Source: Halichondria panicea
Taxonomy: Eukaryota; Porifera; Demospongiae; Suberitida; Halichondriidae
Direction of reading: 5' to 3'
Assembly (NCBI RefSeq): GCF_963675165.1
Contig: NC_087390.1
Span: 4,101,301-4,165,300, forward strand
DNA length: 64,000 nucleotides
The notes under the pieces: generated by a model
What the model saw: the letters and a program-made list of their open reading frames with translations, nothing else
What the model was told of the DNA's origin: nothing
Database searches by the model: none
Part shown: positions 38,101 through 45,600 of the stretch, piece after piece
How positions within the stretch are numbered: the first letter of the stretch is position 1
Layout: every line of letters starts with the position of its first letter
Translations under genes and position numbers: made by a program

Positions 38101-40130
38101 TATTTACAGCTGAAGTGATCCTGTACCAAGAACAATGGAAAAGGGTCGCTAAAAGTAGAAAGCTAGAATTATGATTCTTGCTTCTTTGCCCCTAGCCCTA
38201 GCACCAGAAGATACCAGGAGCCACATTTCTCTAAGACTAGGCTTCTTTGCTGTGATCATAGTCCACAGTACATCCATACCAAATCTCCATTTTCAAAAGT
38301 TTCAGCATGCCTCTAGAGTCTGTAGAATTTCTTTGCTCATGTTACTTGCTACTTAGCCAGCTTCCATGCTTCATACCATACATACAACTCCGTACAACTG
38401 CATTCATGTAAACAGCCGAGGGTTAGCACTTCAGTGCTCTAGTTATAACAAGATTCTACGTGTGATTAAAGTGTGTACGTATATACGTATAGTGTACGTA
38501 TAAACGTATAATATTATTATATACGCACATAATTACATGTGTTCATGTAAACTTACATCAGCGTCTTTCTCCAGCAAGAACCTCACCATGGCCACATCTC
38601 TCTTCTCAATGGCTACATGAAGCAACAAGCGATGGGGCTGTCTCTCCTGCTTGATTTGAGGCATTGGAGACATAGGAGAGACTGGAACAGCCAGTCGTTG
38701 TACAAGCTCCGACGTTCGTCGTCGCCCACTACTGTACGAAAATATAGACTCATCATCGTACACAGGCAATTGGTACTCGATATTGACATTCAGGCCTTCT
38801 TCTGTCATTACCGCGATAGTGGAATAGCTATGGTGGTCAGTATCTATAGTGGGTGTTACCATAATGTGGGGTGACATGATACCACCTGATACGCTTTCGT
38901 CAAAAATCAATTTTAACAGAGACAAATCTCCTTTTCTGGCTGCTGTGAAGGCTCGGATCAAGCGAAGTTGATTGAGTGGTAATGCAGTGATAGTGAATTC
39001 AAGTTGACCGGCAGTGAATGTTACACCATGACTGATTCGAACACTCTGAGCATGATTTAATGTCGCTAAAGGGCTCATGCTAATGTCCTCATCGTCTGAA
39101 ACAGATTGAGAGTGTTCAAGGATAGATGTTTGAGAAGGCCCTCCAGGCTGCACAAAAAATGAATCGTCAATTTCACTGTTGGATAAAACGAAATGACCAT
39201 CGACTAAGGTGGGCTTGGGCTGATTTTCTGTTATGACAGAATTGACTTCTTCAGCTGAATGGATAAAAGAACATGTGCATCCATGGCAAAGCCAACATTT
39301 ACTTACATACCAGGAATCCACTTGATGCTAACATGACTGGCCAAAATTCTAGCCTCGCTAGGTAGACGGATAGTAGACGTTGGACCAGAACCGATGATAG
39401 CACCCTCAGGCCCAATATGATACTCGCGCGATACGAGACGTCTCAGAATGAATGGAATATGACAATTACCAGTGTCTAGGACACGAGCAATCTTCAGCTG
39501 GATGTGCTCTTTCAATGGCTGACCAAAAATATTTCCTGCACATGACAAGTAAAAAAACACTTTTGGGATTAATGGTGTATACACGGGAACTATAGACTGC
39601 ATGGAATTAAAAATCAGGTTATCTAGAAGTATAATTAATACTGTACTACATGTAGTAGCAAAGCCGTTGTATGTACTGAACTGGGGAGCTATGAATGATA
39701 GACCGCTTTATTGGCAGGGTGGCTTGAGGCAAAACAAGGATCAACAGACATGCAAAAACACCCAAATGAATGTGTGCACGTCCTCCGTTTCTAATCCCCC
39801 TCCTTCTTTATATCTACATGTACGTATGATGTACGTACTTAGTACGTACTATCTTAATATTATTGACCTATCAAACATACCAGCTTCACTGTCCTCAGGA
39901 TTCTCTTCCGTGCTGCTAAGGCTATGCATACGAAGCAAGTCATGAGTAAGCCCTACTCTTCTTCTAGATGCAGTTGTGGGTGGTGGTCGAGATTCACTCC
40001 TCTCTAATCGGGTGACAGCTGTATGGAATTGACGCTCCCTCTCTCTAATGAAATCCTCGAGGGCTGTGATTTTTGACTGGGCTTGTCCCAGTTTACTCAG
40101 CACTGAGAAACGCCTTCTTTCAGAAGACAT
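23192..40130 (-). CDS. FHA-like / ankyrin-repeat / RING protein, 3' end unresolved
   Basis: Coding segments on the minus strand: 40130-39881, 39535-39311, 39254-38557, 37580-37417, 37290-37104, 36794-36609, 35022-34853, 33400-33306, 32496-32447, 31933-31775, 31490-31345, 27431-27299, 27229-27119, 24828-24403, 24346-24230 and 23362-23192. Every junction is GT-AG and keeps the frame, including codons split across introns. The product is about 1,080-1,096 aa up to the last exon found. Domains in order are a charged helical N-terminus (about 10-50), an FHA-like domain (about 100-195, IIGSGPTSTIRL and ILASHVSIKW) and about nine ankyrin repeats (365-680). After a linker come about six more repeats (780-1020) and a RING start, CMICMDNVINTIILPCGHQ. 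The remaining RING cysteines must lie in a further exon I could not find. By family logic it is a scaffold-type ubiquitin ligase. A phosphothreonine-reader role is doubtful because usual FHA contact residues are changed. Confidence 0.85.
23515..23975. mobile_element. partial member of the TGCCTCGGTGCGCATGCG family
   Basis: Shares AGAGCCTTG(T/C)AGCTC, CCAATAGCTAGCGTTCTAGT, AACTACTAAGTAGAGTAGCA and CGAGAACGAAGC-type blocks with 44.85-45.20 kb. It ends in CATGCGCACCGAGGCATAAT. Located downstream of the last recognised exon of the FHA-ANK-RING gene or within its next intron. Confidence 0.55.
25364..26060. repeat. GGCGCGTGGGCGGCCAC dispersed repeat (intronic copies)
   Basis: Carries the marker phrases of the family also seen at 32.6, 37.7, 51.6 and 62.7 kb: a GC-rich CCCGAG(C)GCG...GGCGGCCAC head, TAGTAGTCGTTTGGTTTG, GTTAAAGCTTCGTTGTC, then CTGAAGTGATCC and a region around GGTCACTAAAGTAGAAAG. 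A partial head is also present at about 24905-24970. It sits in an intron of the FHA-ANK-RING gene. Confidence 0.55.
26145..26372. repeat. trinucleotide minisatellite (AGCAGTAGCACTGGT)n
   Basis: Imperfect repeats of AGCAGCAGTAGCACTGGT create a Ser/Thr/Gly-rich ORF on plus and a Leu/Pro-rich ORF on minus. These frames are repeat artefacts inside the intron between 27119 and 24828. Confidence 0.85.
26553..27004. mobile_element. long foldback (palindromic) element
   Basis: Arms of about 220 bp run from TTCGAATATATACATAGCC at the left to the complement of GGCTATGTTCGAA at the right. They match through GCAGCTAGCTACAATGCATG, CCGTTAGA(T/C)AATGGTGGCC and CATCAAAATC, with a short centre. Mismatches and small indels show it is not recent. 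Intronic in the FHA-ANK-RING gene. Confidence 0.8.
27515..27671. mobile_element. TACCGTATAGC-family MITE (degenerate)
   Basis: Left end TACTGTATAGCAGGTAATTT and right end AACCCGCTATACGGTA. It lies just upstream of the exon at 27431-27299, in the same intron. Confidence 0.6.
27949..29361. mobile_element. composite CAGAGGAGG-ended element with internal inverted repeats
   Basis: CAGAGGAGGCTGGACACGCG begins at 27949 and recurs in direct orientation at 28894 with about 90 bp of shared flank. An inverse end (GACGCGTGTCCA...CCTCCTCTG) closes at 29361. Between them, 28030-28130 is repeated as the reverse complement at 28740-28840. A further block near 28140-28460 repeats GCGACCCTC(C/T)AAATATGC. No 9-bp target duplication fits the outer ends, so two or more insertions may overlap. 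Confidence 0.55.
29851..29952. mobile_element. 102-bp element with 15-bp inverted ends
   Basis: The ends are TGTACCATGGATATC and its exact inverse. The interior is unique to the window as far as I can see. It may be a very small MITE or a simple hairpin. Confidence 0.45.
30595..31071 (+). pseudogene. recently disabled ORF, unknown sponge-type family
   Basis: A single plus-strand frame runs from 30595 to the TGA at 31069-31071. It is interrupted only by TGA at 30820-30822 and TAA near 30893. The text before, between and after is continuous and gene-like: a Lys/Ser-rich basic start, KISEVECIVKKLQDKHGNQY, YFRGTMKRKLQTASEGREN, and a C-terminus with KWHSLLEKGAISQLQYDEMQ. Both stops could come from single transitions. 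It lies antisense in the large intron (31345-27431) of the FHA-ANK-RING gene. No introns are seen, so it may be a retrocopy. I do not know its function. Confidence 0.55.
32563..32850. repeat. GGCGCGTGGGCGGCCAC dispersed repeat, clustered heads
   Basis: Four consecutive degenerate versions of the GC-rich head (each ending near GGCGGCC, GGCCAG or GGCAGCC, followed by a TAGGAGTCCGTTGGTTAGT-like phrase) are stacked before one GTTAAAGCTTCGTTGTCAAA tail. Confidence 0.55.
35731..35838. repeat. 105-bp dispersed repeat
   Basis: Begins GTTATCCAAAGACCCCAGAT, contains GCATGCGCAAGC and ends CCTGGGATCGAGGCTAA. The same order is found at 45557-45658, inside the third CREB intron. The terminal phrase, in variants of GGCCTGGAATCGAGGCTA, is scattered at 27.05, 48.18, 60.14 and 63.51 kb. 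It could be a SINE-like or MITE end; the type is unresolved. Confidence 0.5.
37711..38165. repeat. GGCGCGTGGGCGGCCAC dispersed repeat
   Basis: A near full-length member with the head ACCTGAGGCGCGCGTGGGCG, a (GTTT)n stretch, CACCTGGATGCCACAGCACT, AAGCTTGTGACTGGGTCTG and a tail near GGGTCGCTAAAAGTAGAAAG. It is closely related to 62742-63245. It lies in the intron between the exons at 38557 and 37580. Confidence 0.65.
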
Positions 40131-40360
40131 CTGATGGTTTACCTTGTTGGTCTATCCGGCTGCAATCTAACTCTTCAATCTATGCTGCAATCGAATATCT
40201 AGTCTTGATCTCTTGGGTATAACTTTACTCGATCAAGGAGATGAGAGGCTAATATCAGCCATAATTATTATCAAGAGTATTATGATATAATTATCTCTAT
40301 CGTAAACTCTTATGGATAGTCTTTAGTTGGGCGTGGCCTGACCGTCCCGAGATAGATAGT

Positions 40361-40420
40361 AGTCTCATGAATCAGCCGCCGTTCTTTGGAACCAAAGAAC
40401 GGCGGCTGATTCATGAGACT
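40361..40420. repeat. 60-bp near-perfect palindrome flanked by 9-bp direct repeats
   Basis: Arms of 29 bp (AGTCTCATGAATCAGCC... and its exact inverse) are separated by only AA. GATAGATAG stands one base outside each arm (40351-40359 and 40422-40430). It lies about 230 bp upstream of the FHA-ANK-RING start codon, in the spacer after the 41.06 kb gene. The exact symmetry implies a recent origin or selection. The 9-bp flanks resemble the target duplications of the CAGAGGAGG elements, though the ends differ. Confidence 0.9.
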
Positions 40421-40975
40421 TGATAGATAGGGCATCACTCGCGCATGATCCGAATAAGAACCATCAGTGACCATTGTCTAGCTTATGAGCAGAATGCTTG
40501 AGCTTGAAAAAGGGCCTTCTGAGCTGTAGAATGGAGCTCAAAAGTGTCTTCAGTACAATCACTAACAGTAACACGTCCTCCAACTTTTGAAGTCGAACCG
40601 TAAGGCGTTACAGTCTGCAGCAACCAGAGCCAGTAGGCCTAGTTCGATTGAGCAGTGTTCACTGTCGTCCTCCCTTTTTTTTCTCTGCCAAAACCTCAAC
40701 ATTACCCGATTAGAGTCGCTTCACTCGGAAGGTCACAATATAAACGTATCTCCTTTATGCAGTAAATCTATGGTCAATCTTATAATTATTTATATGGTAA
40801 TTGCTTTGCGCAGAGACTGCGTGACTCCACATGATGCAGCTATAGATCTAGCTATTTACACTTCCTGTATTATTTTATAAGCAAAGGTTTGGTCCCGCTA
40901 TAATACTAATAGCCAGAACTACCCAGAATCATTATCGATAGTAGAGGTCCTCTACCTATGCAGAACTACCAGTTT

Positions 40976-40981
40976 TTTATT
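40976..40981 (-). terminator. candidate poly(A) signal AATAAA
   Basis: AATAAA on the minus strand, 75 bp past the stop codon of the 255-aa gene. It is the canonical signal at a plausible distance. Confidence 0.45.
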
Positions 40982-41055
40982 TAGCACATTCAGTGACACA
41001 CACGCATAAGTATAATTATATAACAAGATTATATCAATACATGCAAAACTATAAT

Positions 41056-42044
41056 TTAAGCCACTGGCCCAGTTGCTAGTTCTCTGTGTTGTGGTGCAGC
41101 TCTGGGGATTGCAGATACCGCTCTTCTACCTCCTGGTGGTGCTCTGTATATGCTAGCAGACTTCAATCTCATTAGTCGAACAGTGGCTGGAGCCGACTGC
41201 GTACGAAGTCTACGGTTTAGAGGTTTGGGATCATCAAACGGATCTGTTGAGTTGTTTAGTTGTTAATTATAATAGGGTTATTTTTAGCTGTGCTACGTGC
41301 ATGATTGTATAATTATGCGCTTGCTTACCTTCATAGTCAAAGGCAGATCTTTTTTTTCGAAGGTCAAAAGTATTTCGACGGTAACCCTCATCACCATGAT
41401 ATCCAACAACTGAAGGAGTTGTGGGGATGGAGAGGTGACCACCATATAGTTTGCGTGTGTAACCTGCAATTAAGGATTAATTGTCTATCTTGCTTATACA
41501 TCTTCAAACATGACATGTGATAATGATTCTTACCAGCTCCCAGCGCCTCCCTTTCCTGTAGGTAATGTTTTGTAGAGCTATTACGTATGAACTTGTCGAA
41601 CACTTGTCCCATCATCGAAGCACTCAGCTCACTACTACTTCCGGTAGATACCACTTGCTTGGCCTCTTGAACAGTTTTTGGCAGAGATTTACTTTTAAAA
41701 TACTTCTTGCAGTGCTTATCATGAAGAGCGTTGTACTGTGGTATTCCAAGATTCAAAGAAGGCTGTGTTCTGTCTACCTCATCATTCGCTTGTTTACTGA
41801 GAGTAATCCCATCCAGTACGAATGACTTCTCCAGCTCCTTTAGCCTGTATTATAACAATGTTTTTGATACACAATTGGACACAATTGGACACATGCATAG
41901 AGTAACTCACTTTTCTGGAGATTCATATTTGAAACGTCTGTAGTGTGGAAAATTTGTATTTGCACTTTTAGCTCTCTTTGGCTTTATTGGAGGTAGCACT
42001 ACACTTCGGCTAGTTTCAAGATTATGTGCATCACCTTCAGCCAT
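41056..42044 (-). CDS. uncharacterised 255-aa basic protein
   Basis: Four minus-strand exons, 42044-41911, 41844-41534, 41463-41329 and 41243-41056, join with matching phases and GT-AG junctions to give 255 codons plus TAA. The sequence is basic and rich in Arg, Lys and Ser. It has no membrane segment or signal peptide. A central stretch, PQYNALHDKHCKKYF, recalls the YN-x-L-x-DKH...YF start of ERICH3-type ciliary proteins (weak, from memory). The C-terminal part carries two Arg/Lys-Ser-Ala-type phrases (RTQSAPATVRL and LKSASIYRAPPGG). It shares a divergent promoter interval with the CREB gene. A cilium-linked role is a guess; the gene structure itself is solid. Confidence 0.85.
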
Positions 42045-42683
42045 GGCGTTACTTTTGCAACAAGATAGTGCAGCAGCAACCAACGGTGGCTTAATCCTCA
42101 GCTAGATAATCAGGTTTCTGCTGTATGAGATTTCTACAACTATAGATAGCTCAACAATAAATAATTATGTTATCAAGTTTAAAACTGCATACAGATCTTA
42201 GATTTGTTTACCAGCTACGCCCACATTAGTGATGTGGTAGAAAAATCACCACGCCCTTCCGCGCATGTGCGCTGGTCCTTTGTGACTCAGCATTAACTGA
42301 CGCCATAACGCTTCGATGTGACGGTTCTTAGAACTGTTTCTTTATCAAGACGACATCGACACTGGGTGACGTTCTGTGACACACAGGTTTGTCAACTTTT
42401 GTTTTTGAAGCTCGTGTTTGGTCGTTTGACCCTGTTGTTTAGACAATGTTTAGCTCTGTCATAAGGATCTGTGCCTAAATTATCATGTTATGGCTCGGTT
42501 ATACCGCCATTTTTGTCATACCAACTGTGTTTGAGGCCTCTCTGATTTTTGGGTGTTACCACATTGATTGATGATGGGTACGGGTTGTAGGTTAGAGGAG
42601 CTCTATGTACATGTACGTATAAATGTGTGTCCATGGTTTTAAACATTAATTTTGTGTGTAGATCTAGGTACGCATATTGAGAA
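42045..42683. promoter_or_regulatory. divergent promoter with CRE half-sites and a TRE
   Basis: The 640-bp gap between the 255-aa gene (minus) and CREB (plus) holds TGACTCAGC at 42283-42291 (AP-1/MARE-type). It also holds three TGACG half-sites at 42298, 42319 and 42367, the last reading TGACGTTC. No TATA box is obvious. A noncoding first CREB exon is likely, with a donor near 42388 (ACACAG|GTTTGT) and an acceptor at about 42660 (GTGTGTAG). CREB autoregulation through TGACG sites is known for animal CREB/CREM genes, so feedback is plausible but inferred. Confidence 0.5.
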
Positions 42684-45600
42684 ATGTCTACGCTGAAACC
42701 TGTACAACAGATCGGACTGACAGTAGAAGGTGCGCTAGCTGTGTTGTGGTTGTCCCATTACGGTTTAAATCTGTACAATCTAGTATTAATCTTGAAGTCT
42801 AGGCCAGACAAAGTAATTAAATTTGGTTTTCTGACCTTTTCATCAAATTAGGTGAGGGGAAGCGGCCTTTTTGTATGGCATTTAGTGCAGCGTACATTAA
42901 AAAGGTCACGTAATTTAATGTTGTCTGTCATGTCATGCTAAAAAGGTTTTAGGCCAGTTGTTTTGACGATCGTTACAATCCATTGCAATAATAAAGAAGC
43001 AAGTGATGTACGTCAAACCAAAGCAGGCGGGCCTGAGAACCAAATATTTTTCTTTATGGCATGCATGTGGTTGCATAGAGGAAGTACGGTTGCTGCACGT
43101 ACAATGTACATGTTTGTAACGATTGAGGTATTTTATGAAATTTGATCTCACACACTTGTTCTACCTCCATAGGGGCCGGGGGGGGATTTTTAATCGCATT
43201 AGTACAAGCGTGTACCTTTTTGTAGAACAATGTTTCTTTGTGTGTAGTGTAGCTACAAGCACGACATGATTGTGATTATAGGTGATTATATGATGCCATG
43301 GTGCCTATTATAGTTGTAATGCTACCTTGTGTGTAGGCCCTCCAGATGACCACACTACTAGGGCCTCCTCAGTTACACACAATCCTCCAGTGGACAACGG
43401 CGATGATGATGATGACGACGAGCCCTCAGTACTTGAGGCTCTCTCTGATGATCAACTAGCCAGGAGGCCGTCTTTCAAGTGTGTGACCATATAATTATGT
43501 AAAAACCACTTACAGACTACTAGTTTCCGAAAAAACAGTTACCTTTTTTTTGCCAAAAAATTTTAGGCTTGAAAAGAAACTAGGAGTATTTTTGCAAACG
43601 CATGGTTTAACTCGAAATATACCCAATGCACCTTAGTATTGGGTTGTCGCGTTGAGCAGTTACAGCTCGAACAGACAGACACACACAAATTTTTCTATTG
43701 GATTGTGGCACTAAAATAGCGCCATAAACAAACATCAATTTATTTATTTTTACGTGAATATCAATATCAAGTCACAGCCTACATGACATGTACATGTACA
43801 GACATTGTACATGTACGTGTATTGTATTTTCTGTGTTGCTGTTTGACAATTTCTTTATCTTCTTGCATCCTGTTGTTAATCACCCATAGGAAGATATTGG
43901 ACGACCTGTCATCAGCAGGAGCTACTTTACAGAAGGCTAATGTGTCTGCTGACCCCCTTAATGCTGCTGCAGTGGCCACTCTACAAGCACAGGTAATTGA
44001 CTTTACGTTAATTGTATCGGTCAAAATAAGGTTCCCATTCAATTTACGTACTACAGTGTACGTGCATATAATATCACTGCCTGAAGTCCAAATCTCTGTA
44101 GTAAAACCAATAAATTATCTGTAGATCTATCTTCATTTTTTTTGTACATGTAAAGCCTATAAGGCCACCCCTGTTGCTGTTTTAACCTGGCATACATATA
44201 CCTGTAGTCAATTTTTTATGCCTCGGTGCGCATGCGAAAGCGAGGTATACATGCAGTAGTGTGTCTGTGTGCGTGCGTATACTGCTACAGCTACTCAAGA
44301 CTTTCTATAGGCTTCTAGTCATGTTTTCTTGGATTTTAATTAGTGGATTTGCCAAAATAACGCTTCGTTCTCGAGTTATGCCTAGTTTTGCTTACTTTGG
44401 AATGCCATATTGCAGAAGTGTGCGTAGCAAAACTTGTTCATGGAGTGTTGCTACTCTACTTAGTAGTTAGCTCTGTACTAGAACGCTAGCTATTGGTACA
44501 CAATGTAGCTGCAGGAGTGAGAAGAGAGCTGTAAGTCTGCTGATAGCAGCCATTCGACTTGAACTTTTGGCCTCGATCAATTTAACAATAATCATGGTCG
44601 ATCATTACCCACTCGTTGAGTTTCTCTGTGATTCTGATTCTGTAAAATTCTGCAGTAAAATTTGTAAGTTTATAAGTAGAGGTGCCAAAGCTACATAACA
44701 TAAAGCTCTACTAATAGCGTTTCTACACACATTATGTCTTAAATTTTGCTGCATGCATGCAGGCAGAATCCAGAATCACAGGGAAACTCAAGGAGTGGGT
44801 ATAATGATCGAAAATTATTGTTATTAAAAACAATCGATGCCAAAAGTTAAAGCTTAAGATTAATGGCTGCATCAGTAGAGCCTTGCAGCTCTCTTATCAA
44901 TGTTGCAGCTACCAATAGCTAGCGTTCTAGTGCAGAGCTAACTACTAAGTAGAGTAGCAACACTCCATGCACAAGTTACACTACGCACTCTTCTGAAAGG
45001 GCTGCAATAGCATTCCAAATATTCTAAGCAAAAAACTCGAGAACGAAGCATTATTTTACAAATCCACGAATTAAAATCCAAGTAAACATGACTAGAAGCC
45101 TATAGAAACTCTTACTTGCACTTGACTGATCCTTTAGCAGTCTACAAACACACTACCGTATACATGTACCTTGCTTGCGCATGCGCACGGAGGCATAAAA
45201 TCATACACATGCAAAGCTATATAGCTAGCTAGCTAGAGACAGAGCTGTAGGTTTGTACTGCTATTTTCTTTCTGATAGTGTCAGTAGCAGTAGTATAGTA
45301 GACTTTCACCAAAGTTAGTGTTAGATGGGCATGGCCTGTCCATGTCATGTAGGCTCTTGTCAGCTTTTACTCCGTTCTGGCGATTGTCATCCACACTGTT
45401 GCAGGCTGTGAGTCTTTTGTTAACATAGCAGGCTAAGGGTAGCTATCAGAGAATGCTATCCGATGTGCTAGAAACTTTCAATCGAACTTTGTATCTACTT
45501 CTTTCAATCCCCTTCCGTTTGTTGTGATGTCATTGTTTTACTGAGCATATGCGATGTTATCCAAAGCCCCAGATACCGGGGGGATATTAGCGCATGCGCA

